From Paenibacillus swuensis (lineage in GTDB: Bacteria > Bacillota > Bacilli > Paenibacillales > DY6), in contig NZ_CP011388.1 in NCBI RefSeq assembly GCF_001644605.1, positions 2,756,501-2,820,500 on the forward strand: 64,000 bases of DNA. The letters run 5' to 3'. The translations under genes and the position numbers were made by a program. Of this stretch, positions 17,175-27,289 are shown in pieces; position 1 is the stretch's first letter, and each line of letters begins with the position of its first letter. The notes beneath the pieces are model-generated. The model did not search any database. It saw nothing but the letters and a program-made list of their open reading frames with translations, and was not told the DNA's origin.

Positions 17175-17387
17175 TTATCTGGATCGGCCGATATTACCCG
17201 CGTTGCTGAGGAACTTCAAGCAGTAAAGGGCGCAGATGCCCACAACAACATAAACAAATCTCGCGGCGAGAGTATCTTGGCCGCCGAAGATGGATGCCAC
17301 CAGATCGTATTGAAATAATCCGATCAGTAACCAGTTTAAACCCCCTACAATTAGTAAGAGTAAGGCAATAGTATTGAGATTTCCCAT
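17175..17387 (-). CDS. DUF378-family small membrane protein
   Basis: A 70-residue protein with two hydrophobic segments and the DUF378 pattern: LLLIVGGLNWLLIGLFQYDL at the N-terminus, then VYVVVGICALYCL near residue 45. This is a widespread small membrane family of unknown function. GGAGGGACACGG precedes the ATG. It stands alone between the DUF445 and odh units. Confidence 0.85.
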   Translation of the reverse strand: MGNLNTIALLLLIVGGLNWLLIGLFQYDLVASIFGGQDTLAARFVYVVVGICALYCLKFLSNAGNIGRSR

Positions 17388-17500
17388 ATCCGTGTCCCTC
17401 CAATTGTTGGTATGTCATCTAATTAGCAGTATGAACCATGCAGCAGTTTCCTATTCTATTTTTATAAATTGAAGTGAGGAGGTGTCGGGAACTGGGGCAA

Positions 17501-17543
17501 AATAAAAAACTGGAAGCTGTCAGGATACCTGACGACTTCCAGT
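17501..17543 (-). terminator. Terminator of the odhAB operon
   Basis: ACTGGAAG (17509-17516) pairs with CTTCCAGT (17536-17543), with an inner GTCAGG/CCTGAC stem (17519-17524 with 17528-17533). Read on the minus strand it is followed by TTTTTTATT. Confidence 0.9.
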
Positions 17544-17564
17544 CTTCTATTAGAAATAATATGA

Positions 17565-18827
17565 TTAACCTTCGAGTAAAAGAGCTTCTGGATCTTCCAG
17601 CAATTCTTTCACTTTCACCAAGAATTGTACCGCTTCCGCGCCGTCTACGATCCGGTGATCGTAGGAAAGGGCGATGTACATCATCGGACGATTCTCCATG
17701 CGTTCCGCATCAATCGCAATCGGACGAAGCTGAATTTTGTGCATACCCAGAATGCCGACTTGCGGGGCATTCAGAATTGGAGTAGACAGCAGGGAGCCGA
17801 ACACGCCGCCGTTGGTAATGGTGAAAGTACCGCCGGTCAGGTCGTTCAGACCCAGAGCGTTCTTGCGGGCTTTGCCAGCCAACTCGCCGATCGTGCGTTC
17901 AATCTCCGCGAAGCCCAGACGATCCGCATCGCGGACGACAGGAACGACCAAGCCTTCTTTGGCCGCTACGGCAATACCGATATCGTAGAAGTGCTTTTCA
18001 ATAATGTCTTCGCCGTCAATTTCGGCGTTCAGGAGCGGGAACTTCTTCAAGGCGCCGACTACGGCCTTCGTGAAGAAGGACATGAAGCCCAGGTTCACTT
18101 CGTTCTTCTCGAAGAACGCCTGCTTCCGGCGCTTGCGCACATCCAGAATCGCGGTCATGTCGACTTCGTTGAACGTCGTCAGCATCGCTGCGGTTTGCTG
18201 CGCTTCAACCAAGCGCTTCGCAATCGTCTGCCGGCGGCGAGACATCCGCTTGCGTTCAGCCGGCTTCGCCGGATTGAACTCCGCCGTGCCAGCCGCCGGC
18301 TTGTCTGCCGCAGGGCTCGCAGCAGGCGCTGCTTGTCCAGCCGCGGGGCGTGTGCCCGCGGACTGCACATCGCTAGGCGCTATGCGGCCCAGCGGATCCC
18401 GGGCATCGACCGAGTTCAGGTCGATGCCTTTCTCGCGCGCCAGCTTGCGCGCGGCCGGCGATGCCGCTGCGGATCCCGCTGCGGCAGCAGCCGGTTGGCT
18501 TGCGGCGGCCGGTGCCGCCGGCGCTACAGGCGCCACGGGCGCTGCAGGTGCCGGAGCTTCCGCCGCAGGCGTTGCCGGAGCTGCTGCGCTGTCCGCCGCT
18601 CCCAGGCGGCCCAGCACTTCACCGATGGAAACGGTGTCGCCTTCCTGACGGAGAATCTCCGTCACGACGCCGTCCGCTTCCGCGCTGATCTCAATGTTCA
18701 CTTTATCCGTTTCCATCTCAAGTAGAACGTCTCCGTAGCTTACTTTATCTCCTGCTTTAACGACCCAGCGGTAAATCGTACCTTCGGTAATGGATTCACC
18801 CATGGCCGGAACTGTAATTTCGTACAT
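17565..18827 (-). CDS. odhB: 2-oxoglutarate dehydrogenase E2 (dihydrolipoyl succinyltransferase)
   Basis: A 420-residue E2 subunit that transfers the succinyl group to CoA in the TCA cycle. In order it has a lipoyl domain with the lipoylated Lys42 in EMETDKVN, an Ala/Pro-rich linker (about residues 75-130), a peripheral-subunit-binding domain ([15 protein letters not shown]), a second Ala/Pro linker, and the catalytic domain ending in the active-site motif [11 protein letters not shown] near residue 388. The [16 protein letters not shown] start of the catalytic domain fits succinyltransferases. It begins 5 bp after odhA. The E3 gene is not in the window. Confidence 0.95.
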   Translation of the reverse strand: MYEITVPAMGESITEGTIYRWVVKAGDKVSYGDVLLEMETDKVNIEISAEADGVVTEILRQEGDTVSIGEVLGRLGAADSAAAPATPAAEAPAPAAPVAPVAPAAPAAASQPAAAAAGSAAASPAARKLAREKGIDLNSVDARDPLGRIAPSDVQSAGTRPAAGQAAPAASPAADKPAAGTAEFNPAKPAERKRMSRRRQTIAKRLVEAQQTAAMLTTFNEVDMTAILDVRKRRKQAFFEKNEVNLGFMSFFTKAVVGALKKFPLLNAEIDGEDIIEKHFYDIGIAVAAKEGLVVPVVRDADRLGFAEIERTIGELAGKARKNALGLNDLTGGTFTITNGGVFGSLLSTPILNAPQVGILGMHKIQLRPIAIDAERMENRPMMYIALSYDHRIVDGAEAVQFLVKVKELLEDPEALLLEG

Positions 18828-18832
18828 CGTTG

Positions 18833-21730
18833 CTACCTCCCCGTCTTAACTGCGAACTTCTGTTGTTGAGTAAAAGATTTCGTGATGATGTTCCCTTGTT
18901 CCATAACGTGGACGACTTGATAGCCTGTTGCCGGGCTTGCGCGGTCCGGGCGGCCAATGTAACTGACATCGACTTGATCCGGCGCGAGTTCGCGAATCCG
19001 CGGCTCCATGAAGCTCCAGGAACCCATGTTGCGAGGCTCTTCCTGTACCCAGACAATTTCCTTCAGTTTCGGGAAGCGGGCGATAATCGCCTTGATTTCC
19101 TGAACCGGAAGCGGATAAAGCTGTTCCACGCGAACGATGTGCAACCAATCGGTGGAAGAAGCTTCTTTCTCCAGCGCGTCTTCCAGATCAATGGCCATCT
19201 TGCCTGTGCAGAGCAGCAAGCGTTCAACGGCTTCAGGCTTCTGTCCGAGTCCCGGTTGTTCCACAACGAGGCGGAACGAGCCTTCGCTAAGATCAGTAAC
19301 GTCCGAAGTCGCGCGCGGGTTCCGAATCAGACTCTTCGGCGCCATAACAATTAACGGACGAGCTTCATCTGTCGCGGTTGTGGAAGCCTGACGGCGCAGC
19401 AAGTGGAAATATTGCGATGCGCTGGTCAGGTTGGCAACCGTCCAGTTCTCCTGTCCGCAAAGCTGCAGGAAGCGTTCCAAGCGACCGCTGGAATGCTCCG
19501 GACCTTGACCCTCAAAGCCGTGCGGCAGAAGCATGGTGATTCCGGATTTCTGCGACCACTTGGAGCGGCCAGCCGAGATGAACTGGTCAATCAGCACTTG
19601 CGCGCAGTTTACGAAATCGCCGTACTGGGCTTCCCAGATGACCATCGTCTCTGGAGAGAACACGTTATATCCGTATTCGAAACCAAGAACGCCGGCTTCG
19701 GACAAGGAGCTGTTGTGAATGGCGAAGGAAGCCTTGGCTTCCGGCAACACATGCAGCGGGCAGAACTTCTCGCCGGTAACGGAGTCGCTGAGCACCAGAT
19801 TCCGGTGAGCGAACGTCGCGCGTTCCGCATCCTGTCCGGTAATCCGGATAGGACGGCCGTCGGCAAGGATCGAGGCGAATGCCAGCGTTTCCGCATGCCC
19901 CCAATCCACCTTCTGACCTTCATCCAGCGAGGATGCGCGGCGCTCCAGAATCCGCTTCAGCTTCGGATACACGTTGAACTTCTCCGGCCAACGAAGCAAG
20001 CCTTCATTAATGCGGCGAAGCGTATCGAGTGGTACGGCCGTGCCCTTCGGAGCGGACTCTTCATCGTTATGTCCGATCTTCGCGGGTTGCGTAGGATCTT
20101 CCTTGTCCTGCGCCTTCATTTCGTCGTAAGCCGTCTTCAGGCGATCCTGAACAGCCGCTTTCATGCTGTCGGTTTCTTCCGCGGTGAAGCCATGCTCACG
20201 AATCAGTTTTTCAGCATAAACTTTGCTGACGGTCGGGTGATTCCTCACCTTCTGATAGACCAGCGGTTGGGTTGTTTCCGGATCATCGGTTTCGTTGTGT
20301 CCGTAGCGGCGGTATCCGATCAAATCAATCAGGAAGTCCTTCTTGAATTTGGTGCGGTACTCGGAAGCCATACGGGCCGCGGCAATAACCGCTTCCGGAT
20401 CATCCGCGTTCACATGGACGATTGGAATTTCGAAACCTTTGGCCAAGTCGCTGGCATAGTGGGTCGAACGGGAATCCCAGCTGTCGGTGGTGAAGCCGAC
20501 GTTGTTATTTACAATAATGTGAATCGTGCCGCCCACCGAGAAGCCTCTCAGGTTGTTGAAGTTGAGCGTCTCGGCTACGATGCCTTCGCCGGAGAATGCG
20601 GCGTCGCCGTGCATAATGATGGAGGCTGCGGAATCCATCTGTTGCACCGGGTAGCCCGGCTTGCTCCGGTCTTCCTGAGCCGCGCGTGTGAAACCGCCGA
20701 CAACGGGATTCACATACTCCAGATGGCTCGGGTTGTTCGCCAGTGTCAGGCGAGTCTCTGCCGTTTCACCGGTAGGGATGGAGCGGTTCGCACCCAAGTG
20801 ATACTTCACGTCGCCGGTCCAGCCGTAATTGATGCCGGTGGAACCTTCGGACGGGATTAGATTCTTGTTCGGGGAGTGATGGAACTCCGAGAAAATCTTG
20901 CTGTATGGTTTGCCAAGCACATGCGCGAGCACGTTCAGGCGTCCGCGATGGGCCATACCCATCAGAATGTTCTTCGCGCCGTCATTGGCGAGCTCATGAA
21001 CGATCTCATCCACGAGCGCCACGAGCACATCATTTCCTTCTATGGAGAAACGCTTCTGTCCGACGAATGTACGCTGCAGGAAATCCTCGAATTGTTCCGC
21101 TTCAAGCAAGCGGTTCAGCAATTTCACGCGCTCTTCGCGATCCAGAGCGGCATTCGGAATGACAGATTCCGCTTGCTGCGTAAGCCAACCGCGCTCCTGT
21201 TCGTTGTGCACATGGCTGAACTCATAGGCGATCGTGCCCGAATAGGCCGCGCGTAATTTATTGATGGCTTCCCATCCGTTCGCGAATGTTCCGGGAGCGT
21301 CTTCCCACACCCATTCGGCAGGCAAAGCGGCCAAATCTGCGGGGTTCAGCCCGTACGTCTCGGGTTCAATCAGGTTGGCGCTCGGTTTCTGAAGAATGCC
21401 AAGCGGATCGAGGTTCGCCGCAAGATGTCCGAAGGCGCGGATTTTTGTGGCCAGTTTACCGGCCGCAAACGCTTTCTTAATCAGGCTCGGATCCACACCG
21501 GAATTTGCGGATCCGGGTTGTGCTGAAGATGTATTTGCATTCGATGTGCCTTCATTAAAAGCGCCTTCCGTTTGCGGAGGTTCGCCGTAGCGGTCGAACA
21601 GCTCCCGATATTCCGGAATGACACTGTCTGCATCAGCTAAATAAAGATCATATTGTTCTTGGATGTAACCAAGATTGGGGCCAAGGTAAGCTTGCCATGG
21701 TCCATGCGGATGTGCACTATTGTTGGACAT
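18833..21730 (-). CDS. odhA: 2-oxoglutarate dehydrogenase E1
   Basis: A 965-residue thiamine-diphosphate-dependent E1 that decarboxylates 2-oxoglutarate. The N-terminus [20 protein letters not shown] is the short helical segment of the family. The core has [17 protein letters not shown] near residue 260, [17 protein letters not shown] with the ThDP-binding Asp near residue 375, and a transketolase-type second half ([20 protein letters not shown]). The length is normal for Bacillales OdhA. It is the first gene of a two-gene operon; the E2 start follows immediately and its ribosome-binding site lies within the end of this gene. Confidence 0.95.
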   Translation of the reverse strand: MSNNSAHPHGPWQAYLGPNLGYIQEQYDLYLADADSVIPEYRELFDRYGEPPQTEGAFNEGTSNANTSSAQPGSANSGVDPSLIKKAFAAGKLATKIRAFGHLAANLDPLGILQKPSANLIEPETYGLNPADLAALPAEWVWEDAPGTFANGWEAINKLRAAYSGTIAYEFSHVHNEQERGWLTQQAESVIPNAALDREERVKLLNRLLEAEQFEDFLQRTFVGQKRFSIEGNDVLVALVDEIVHELANDGAKNILMGMAHRGRLNVLAHVLGKPYSKIFSEFHHSPNKNLIPSEGSTGINYGWTGDVKYHLGANRSIPTGETAETRLTLANNPSHLEYVNPVVGGFTRAAQEDRSKPGYPVQQMDSAASIIMHGDAAFSGEGIVAETLNFNNLRGFSVGGTIHIIVNNNVGFTTDSWDSRSTHYASDLAKGFEIPIVHVNADDPEAVIAAARMASEYRTKFKKDFLIDLIGYRRYGHNETDDPETTQPLVYQKVRNHPTVSKVYAEKLIREHGFTAEETDSMKAAVQDRLKTAYDEMKAQDKEDPTQPAKIGHNDEESAPKGTAVPLDTLRRINEGLLRWPEKFNVYPKLKRILERRASSLDEGQKVDWGHAETLAFASILADGRPIRITGQDAERATFAHRNLVLSDSVTGEKFCPLHVLPEAKASFAIHNSSLSEAGVLGFEYGYNVFSPETMVIWEAQYGDFVNCAQVLIDQFISAGRSKWSQKSGITMLLPHGFEGQGPEHSSGRLERFLQLCGQENWTVANLTSASQYFHLLRRQASTTATDEARPLIVMAPKSLIRNPRATSDVTDLSEGSFRLVVEQPGLGQKPEAVERLLLCTGKMAIDLEDALEKEASSTDWLHIVRVEQLYPLPVQEIKAIIARFPKLKEIVWVQEEPRNMGSWSFMEPRIRELAPDQVDVSYIGRPDRASPATGYQVVHVMEQGNIITKSFTQQQKFAVKTGR

Positions 21731-21824
21731 TAGTAGATCCCTCTGTCTTTCTGTGCTAGAGATTTGTTAACGCACTTAATTTTCATATAGAACCATTATA
21801 ATACGATTCAATCCATAAAAAAAA

Positions 21825-21848
21825 ATCATTATTTCAGATGATAATGAT
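21825..21848. promoter_or_regulatory. Inverted repeat upstream of odhA
   Basis: ATCATTAT (21825-21832) and ATAATGAT (21841-21848) form an inverted repeat with an 8-nt spacer, about 95-120 bp before the odhA start. It could be an operator. Its AT content recalls Fur-type sites but does not match the full 19-bp box. Confidence 0.3.
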
Positions 21849-21931
21849 CTCGGAATTAGATTGATTAAACCTTCTCTCATCTAATTATACCCAAATCGCC
21901 ACCGGATAAAGCTGCCTCACCGTATGGTACG

Positions 21932-21955
21932 CAAAAAAGCCCCGATGAAGGGGCT
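21932..21955 (-). terminator. Terminator of the heme-monooxygenase-like gene
   Basis: AGCCCC (21938-21943) and GGGGCT (21950-21955) form the stem. On the minus strand it is followed by TTTTTT, directly downstream of the gene at 21980. Confidence 0.85.
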
Positions 21956-21979
21956 GCAATCATGGTCAATCCGCTTTAA

Positions 21980-22354
21980 TTATTCTTCTCCGGCCTCGCG
22001 GGTCATCAATACTTCGTGCTTGGACAACTTCGCGCCGAGCATCACCGGTCCCTCTTCGGAAGCAGGGGGTTGCTTCGGCGCTTCGGCACCCGCATCGCCG
22101 GAAGGCTTTCCGCCGCCGCGGTTTCCGTGGGCTTGCTTAAAGGAATCGCTGTTAACCCAACCTTCAAATGCGTCATGCGACTCCCATAAGGTGCATACCT
22201 TCAACTCTTCGTATTCTTCGTTCTCTTTGGAAAGTAAAAGCTCCATCCGTTTAAAGCCGGGCATCAAATGAACCCCTTTGGAATTCTTGAAACGCTCCGC
22301 TACCGCTTCGCCATGTCCTTTACGAATCTGTATTGTATTGGTCACCATCAACAT
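21980..22354 (-). CDS. HmoA/IsdG-like antibiotic-biosynthesis-monooxygenase-domain protein
   Basis: A 124-residue protein with an ABM-type ferredoxin-like domain. The pattern fits heme-degrading monooxygenases: an Asn near the start (VTNTIQIRKGHG), a Trp in CTLWESHDAFEGWV around residue 58, and a His in FKQAHGNRGG about 17 residues later. These residues position heme in IsdG-type enzymes. The C-terminal third is a Gly/Pro/Glu-rich tail. ATG 22354 or the ATG two codons later may be used; AGGAGGAAT precedes both. An iron-recycling role is inferred. Confidence 0.7.
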   Translation of the reverse strand: MLMVTNTIQIRKGHGEAVAERFKNSKGVHLMPGFKRMELLLSKENEEYEELKVCTLWESHDAFEGWVNSDSFKQAHGNRGGGKPSGDAGAEAPKQPPASEEGPVMLGAKLSKHEVLMTREAGEE

Positions 22355-22508
22355 CAGTTATTCCTCCTCAAGGATCAAATGTACTTGTCCAGTGTAACAA
22401 TTCTGCATGCGCCAAACAAACTTGGTCCGGATGAAGTCATTTTCCCATAGTTGGGTATTTACATTTATAGCAATGTTTACTCTACCAATATGACATGGGG
22501 GAACGGCC

Positions 22509-22979
22509 ATGAGGCAATATACGTTTGTGACGGAATGGACTTTTGAAACGGAGATTGAACAGGTGTGGGAACTGCTATGCAATGCGGGGTTCAGCGAGGG
22601 TTGGGAAGGTCTCTCCATGCGGCAGTCCGCTAAAGGGATGAACAAGGACGGAAGCGGCGATGAATACGAGGCGGTGGTGAAAACCAAGCTGCCTTATACC
22701 CTCTCATTCACATCCACGGTAACCAGGAAGTTGAAGCCTCATGTTCTGGAAATTACCGTATCCGGGGAGCTGGAAGGCCGAGGGGTATGCAATCTCTCGC
22801 AAAATGGAAACTTCACGCACATTCGCTATCTATGGGAAGTCGACACGACCAAGCGATGGATGAGGTGGCTAGCTCCGGTGCTCAAGCCGGCTTTTGTATG
22901 GAATCACGATAAGGTTATGCATGACGGAGCACGTACCGTTTCCCGTTTGCTGGGAGCGCGAATGGTCCCGAATCTATAA
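22509..22979 (+). CDS. SRPBCC-superfamily protein
   Basis: A 156-residue START/polyketide-cyclase-like protein. The pattern is a first strand YTFVTEWTFETEIEQVWELL, a strand pair with SFTSTVTRKLKPHVLEITVSG, and a long C-terminal helix following TKRWMRWLAPVLKPAF. These are the marks of the helix-grip fold that holds a hydrophobic ligand. The ligand cannot be inferred. GGGG lies just before the ATG region. It is not in an evident operon. Confidence 0.7.
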   Translation: MRQYTFVTEWTFETEIEQVWELLCNAGFSEGWEGLSMRQSAKGMNKDGSGDEYEAVVKTKLPYTLSFTSTVTRKLKPHVLEITVSGELEGRGVCNLSQNGNFTHIRYLWEVDTTKRWMRWLAPVLKPAFVWNHDKVMHDGARTVSRLLGARMVPNL

Positions 22980-23187
22980 AACGGCAAGAAAATTCGACAA
23001 TTGCTCCAAAGTCCCATGAAAATAGTACGCGATACGCATCATTTACAGGCAGGGCATGGAAGCGGTTTCGATATCATAGCTATGTCTTTTGTTTGCGTCC
23101 ATATAAAAATTAACATTCACGTTCGATATAGATTCTCATAAATGATAAAATGAGAAGAAACAGCAATCAAGGAGTTTACAGATCTTT

Positions 23188-23811
23188 ATGGCAAAAAGTA
23201 AATTTTATGTCGTCTGGGCAGGCAGAGCCCCCGGCATCTATACCAGCTGGCCTGAATGCCAAAAGCAAATTCACGGCTATACCGGAGCGAAGTATAAATC
23301 CTACGAATCGGAAGCTGAAGCGAAGAAAGCCTATGCGGCCGGTGCGGGCGCATCGTTCAATAAAGGGAAAACGAAGGAAGCCGCCGGGCAATATTCTATG
23401 GATGATATTGATTACGACAGCTTGTCCGTGGATGTGGGCACCCGCGGGAACCCGGGACCTGTGGAGTATAAAGGGGTCGACACCCGAACCGGAGAAATTA
23501 TATTCGCCAAGGGACCGATTGCCAAAGGCACCAATAATTTGGGTGAATTTCTGGCTATCGTGCATGGACTCGCCTACCTCAAGCAGATGGGAAGCAACAA
23601 GACGATTTACAGCGATTCCATGAACGCGCTCAAATGGGTGAAACAGAAGGCCGTGTCCACCACGCTGCCCCGCGACGAATCCACCCGGGAAATCTGGGAT
23701 CTGGTCGACCGTGCGGAGCGTTGGCTGCAAACGAACACCTACACCAACAAAGTGTTGAAATGGCAAACGAAAAGCTGGGGCGAAATCAAGGCCGATTACG
23801 GTCGGAAATAA
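23188..23811 (+). CDS. rnhA: Ribonuclease H with N-terminal caulimovirus-VI-type (viroplasmin) domain
   Basis: A 207-residue two-domain RNase H. The N-terminal domain (residues 1-50, KFYVVWAGRAPGIYTSWPEC then AKYKSYESEAEAKKAY) is the viroplasmin fold that binds RNA-DNA hybrids. The catalytic domain has the acidic set expected of RNase H: Asp in SVDVGTRGNPG, Glu in NNLGEFLAIVHG, Asp in IYSDSMNALKW, and Asp in IKADYGRK at the very end. It cuts the RNA strand of RNA-DNA hybrids. Its last 26 bp overlap the end of the convergent alpha/beta-hydrolase gene. Confidence 0.9.
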   Translation: MAKSKFYVVWAGRAPGIYTSWPECQKQIHGYTGAKYKSYESEAEAKKAYAAGAGASFNKGKTKEAAGQYSMDDIDYDSLSVDVGTRGNPGPVEYKGVDTRTGEIIFAKGPIAKGTNNLGEFLAIVHGLAYLKQMGSNKTIYSDSMNALKWVKQKAVSTTLPRDESTREIWDLVDRAERWLQTNTYTNKVLKWQTKSWGEIKADYGRK

Positions 23812-24601
23812 ACTGCAGGAACGTCGCGTTGAAACGTTCCAATTCATCATAGAAGATGGCGTGACCGCTTTTCTCAAACGGGTAAAGCAGGGAGCCAGGG
23901 ATTCCTTTATGCAGTTCCAGTGCGAACTCATAGGGACAAATCTGATCCAGCTTTCCGTGAAAGATGCCCGTAGGTACCCGCACCGCCGCTAAATCCGCAC
24001 GCATATCCTCGTCACGCAAAGCCGCGGCTCCGCCTACAGTGCCGTGCAATGAAGCTTGTAGCCCGAGAGATTGAAACCATTGACGGAACGCGGGGGTGAC
24101 GTCGGAAGCGAAGAACTTCTTGCCGAACTCCGCCAGCATCTTAGGTCGATCACGGAACGTTTGCTCAATCAGCTTGTTCACTTCTTCCGGTTTCATCCCG
24201 TAAGGGTAGCCCGGCTTCTGTGTGAAGGATGGAGCGGCCGCGGCGAGCAACGCGAGCTTGGAAATCCTTGAGCCTGCGTGACGCCTCATATACCTGAGGG
24301 CGACCGCTCCGCCCATGGAGAAGCCGGCTAAAGTCACTTCGTTTAACTGAAGACGTTCGATTACGTTCCGCACATCATCGGACATACGGTCATAGTTGTA
24401 ACCTTGCCAAGGGTTGTCGGAATTACCGAAACCGCGGAAATCGATCGTGATACAACGAAATCCGTAATAGGGCAAGACACCGGTCTGGTACTCGAACTGG
24501 CGGCCGTTTAGCGGCCATCCGTGAAGAAATAAGACAGGCTTGCCCTCGCCTATATCTTCAAAATATAAGTTAACGCCGCTTTCTACGGTGATGTAGCCCA
24601 T
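23786..24601 (-). CDS. Alpha/beta-fold hydrolase (chloroperoxidase/esterase-like)
   Basis: A 271-residue alpha/beta hydrolase. The oxyanion region PVLFLHGWPLNGRQFE is near residue 18, the nucleophile elbow GFSMGGAVAL near residue 94 carries the catalytic Ser, and the late KSGHAIFYDE segment carries the catalytic His. It resembles non-heme chloroperoxidases and esterases of this fold. There is no signal peptide. GAGGAGG precedes the ATG. The substrate is unknown. The 3' end overlaps the RNase H gene tail to tail by 26 bp. Confidence 0.85.
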   Translation of the reverse strand: MGYITVESGVNLYFEDIGEGKPVLFLHGWPLNGRQFEYQTGVLPYYGFRCITIDFRGFGNSDNPWQGYNYDRMSDDVRNVIERLQLNEVTLAGFSMGGAVALRYMRRHAGSRISKLALLAAAAPSFTQKPGYPYGMKPEEVNKLIEQTFRDRPKMLAEFGKKFFASDVTPAFRQWFQSLGLQASLHGTVGGAAALRDEDMRADLAAVRVPTGIFHGKLDQICPYEFALELHKGIPGSLLYPFEKSGHAIFYDELERFNATFLQFISDRNRP

Positions 24602-24904
24602 GCCAGATGCCTCCTCGTTGGATCAGGTATTTGCACATTTTCAGTTAAACATATGTGTCGGAAGGGCTGAACATGTGCGTTGTTTGTGCAATACGTTGCG
24701 GCAGGCGTGATGGTGCATCTTCTGGTATCCCGGACGAGGTCGCGCGCATAAGCTTATAAGCAACTTTTTTTACCGCAAAATCAGGATATGTTCACAGAAT
24801 GATTCCCACTTTACTCCCATTTTCGTATATAATAGAGTCTATCGTTTGATTTTGTGTAAAGGTTTAATGAAGGCTCGTTTGGATTGGGGGAAGGACGGCA
24901 AATC
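24602..24904. other. Intergenic region between divergent hydrolase and LTA-synthase genes
   Basis: No gene is seen in these 303 bp. TATAAT at 24828-24833 could be a -10 box for the downstream gene, but no good -35 lies at the right distance. Confidence 0.4.
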
Positions 24905-26776
24905 ATGTCAACGTATAACGCACGCTTGTTCGGCGCGAAACCTATCATATTTTTCTCGATTATCTTGCTGTTGAAGAGTTGTTTGGCTTATTTCGTCATC
25001 TTCGGCAACGGCTTATCCTTAACACCGTTAATTACCGAAATTCCTTCGGTGCTAATCATCTTTTGTCTGATTGAATGGTTCGCGTCCAAGCGCAAATTGA
25101 TGCTCTATATGATTGTGAATTTGTTGCTGACGGCGATCTTTTTTGCGGCCATTATGTACTATAAATACTACGGCGTCATTGTGACCTACCATGCTCTGGA
25201 GCAAGTGAACCAAGTGACGGCTGTGTCGAATTCCGTGTTCTCCTTGCTGGATCCGTATTTCCTGTTTATCTTCACTGACATTATCGTGCTGGGGTACTAT
25301 TTCTTCCGTGGCAAGAATGCGGTGTTGTGGAAGAAGAGGGGGGCTAAGCCCGAGCGGCGCGGCGTCGTTGCGGTATTGTTCTTTCTGTCGATCATTATTT
25401 GCATGGCGAATGTGTGGCCTAACCGCGCAAGTATGAATGAGCTTAAGAAAGCGTCCGAGATGGGAATTTTGAATTATGAGGCTTATACCATATTGAAAAA
25501 AGATGAGCTTCCGCCCGTCGATAAATCGCAGATTACGCAAGAGAAAGTTAATGCCCTTAAAGGCATTGAAACCCCGTTAAACCCGGCATTCGCGGGAAGT
25601 GCGAAGGGGAAGAATGTGATTATCATCCAGCTGGAATCGTTCCAGAATTTCCTGATCAACCTGAAGATGGACGGGGTGGAAGTCACGCCGAATCTGAACC
25701 GCCTCGTGAAGGAACACTTCTATTTCCCTAACTTTTATCAAAATGTGGGCCAAGGGAACACCTCGGACGCGGAATTCGTCGTGAATACGTCGTTCTATGT
25801 GCCGCCGATCGGCGCGTCGACGATGATCTACGCGGATAAAGCGGTGCCGAGCTTGCCGAAGCTCTTGAAACAGGAAGGGTATACTTCCGCTACGTTCCAT
25901 ACGAATGTGGTCGAATTCTGGAATCGCAAAGAGTTGTATAAGGCGGTCGGGTTTGATCATTATTATGACCGGGCATTTTTTGGGGATGAGGATAAAGTGT
26001 TCTTCGGCTCCTCGGATGAAGTGCTGTACCGCAAGACGGCTGAGAAACTGGATGACATGCAGGATACGGGCAACCCGTTCTATGCGCATGTGATTGCGAT
26101 GACCTCGCATCATCCGTTCTCGACACCGCCGGAGAAGGATCAGATCGCGTTGCCGGAGCGGTTCAAGGATACGTTCGTCGGGGATTATATTCGCTCCCAG
26201 AGCTATACGGACTATGCGCTTGGTTTGTTTATCGAGGATTTGAAGGCGCGCGGCATTTGGCAGAATTCGCTGGTTGTGCTGTACGGAGATCATCTGGGGC
26301 TGCCGGTGTATTCGCTGGATAACAACGATAAAGAGCTGTTGAAGGAGATTTACGGTCACGAGTACAGCTACACCGAAATGATTAACATTCCGTTGATTGT
26401 GGCGGGCGACGGGATTACATCCGGTCGGGTATTTCCTCAGATGGGCGGACAAGTGGATTTATTGCCTACGATTGCGAATCTGACCGGCGCGTCTCTTGAA
26501 GGGCAGTTGCATTTCGGGCAGGATCTGCTCAACCAGACAGAGAACTTTATCCCGGAACGATATTATCTGCCTTCGGGCTCCGTGGTCAACAATAATTCTC
26601 TGCTAATCCCGGGGGACGGTTACGAAGACGGCACCTATTATCAGCTGAACGGCGGGGATGAGACTACCGATGTTAAGGGTAAGGTGACGAAGGAGCAGTA
26701 TGATCATATGCTGGAGCTGATGAACCTGTCGGACAGCTATCTGCGCCAACTGCCGGAGCATAGCCCGGAGAAATAG
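24905..26776 (+). CDS. ltaS: Lipoteichoic acid synthase family protein (LtaS-like sulfatase fold)
   Basis: A 623-residue membrane enzyme that polymerises glycerol phosphate from phosphatidylglycerol outside the membrane. About five N-terminal membrane helices fill residues 10-175. The extracellular sulfatase-like domain follows: the metal site IIIQLESFQNF near residue 240, the nucleophile Thr in GQGNTSDAEF near residue 288, a FHTNVVEFWNR segment, and the metal-binding VLYGDHLGLP near residue 465. ATG 24905 is preferred (GGGGGAAGGACGG upstream) over the TTG frame from 24884. The gene is monocistronic. It could equally be a specialised paralogue such as YfnI or YqgS. Confidence 0.9.
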   Translation: MSTYNARLFGAKPIIFFSIILLLKSCLAYFVIFGNGLSLTPLITEIPSVLIIFCLIEWFASKRKLMLYMIVNLLLTAIFFAAIMYYKYYGVIVTYHALEQVNQVTAVSNSVFSLLDPYFLFIFTDIIVLGYYFFRGKNAVLWKKRGAKPERRGVVAVLFFLSIIICMANVWPNRASMNELKKASEMGILNYEAYTILKKDELPPVDKSQITQEKVNALKGIETPLNPAFAGSAKGKNVIIIQLESFQNFLINLKMDGVEVTPNLNRLVKEHFYFPNFYQNVGQGNTSDAEFVVNTSFYVPPIGASTMIYADKAVPSLPKLLKQEGYTSATFHTNVVEFWNRKELYKAVGFDHYYDRAFFGDEDKVFFGSSDEVLYRKTAEKLDDMQDTGNPFYAHVIAMTSHHPFSTPPEKDQIALPERFKDTFVGDYIRSQSYTDYALGLFIEDLKARGIWQNSLVVLYGDHLGLPVYSLDNNDKELLKEIYGHEYSYTEMINIPLIVAGDGITSGRVFPQMGGQVDLLPTIANLTGASLEGQLHFGQDLLNQTENFIPERYYLPSGSVVNNNSLLIPGDGYEDGTYYQLNGGDETTDVKGKVTKEQYDHMLELMNLSDSYLRQLPEHSPEK

Positions 26777-26787
26777 ATGAAGAAATG

Positions 26788-26814
26788 ACCGGTGCCTTGG
26801 GGTGCCGGTTTTTT
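26788..26814 (+). terminator. Terminator after the LtaS-like gene
   Basis: A 9-bp stem (26788-26796 with 26801-26809, two G-U pairs) with loop TTGG, followed by TTTTT. Confidence 0.8.
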
Positions 26815-26870
26815 CGATATATAGAAATTATATCAAGTATGGGTGTTACTGATACTTATTTGAACTGGAA

Positions 26871-27056
26871 TGCTGGGTTATCCCGAATGCTCAGTGGTGT
26901 AATCGAAGAAGGCAATGAAGTGTTATTTGGAAAATTTGGGTTAATATGTTTATAGAAGGAAGCGTGAAAATGTAAACTTTCACCTGACTCTTGGGGATAA
27001 CCCAGCATCGGAAATAAAATAATGTTACCTGATTCTTCGGGATAACCCAGCATCGG
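26871..27056. repeat. Three copies of a GGGATAACCCAGC intergenic repeat
   Basis: The core GGGATAACCCAGC occurs at about 26994-27006 and 27039-27051 on the plus strand, and inverted at about 26872-26884. Flanks upstream (CTGAnTCTT) and downstream (ATCGG) are also shared by the two direct copies. The 510-bp gap before fumC holds nothing else that I recognise. Confidence 0.8.
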
Positions 27057-27289
27057 CGCTGAAATGCTTTTAATACTTGGCAGTCGATCAAGCGACATGA
27101 TCCAGCGGTCTCCCATCCTGAGAGGCCTTGATAGAGATTTTTTCGTGCGCCTTGGGGAAGGGGAAGGGGATGGTGATGGGGTGATGCGTGAAACGGGGCG
27201 TGTGCGTGATATGGAGCGGAAAAATCTCTTGCATGCGCCTTTGCGAAAAAGGGTATATAAGAGAAGACGGAAGAGGAGGATGAGGAACG

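Noticed and set aside
17625-18725. Long plus-strand frame (366 codons) opposite odhB
   Set aside because: It is a shadow of the GC-rich odhB gene, with an Arg-rich composition and no family likeness. Long frames opposite odhA (19403-20860) and opposite fumC (27295-28320) are rejected for the same reason.
21825-21848. Fur box before odhA
   Set aside because: Only an 8-bp inverted repeat with an 8-nt spacer is present; it does not match the 19-bp Fur site. Kept only as an unassigned inverted repeat.
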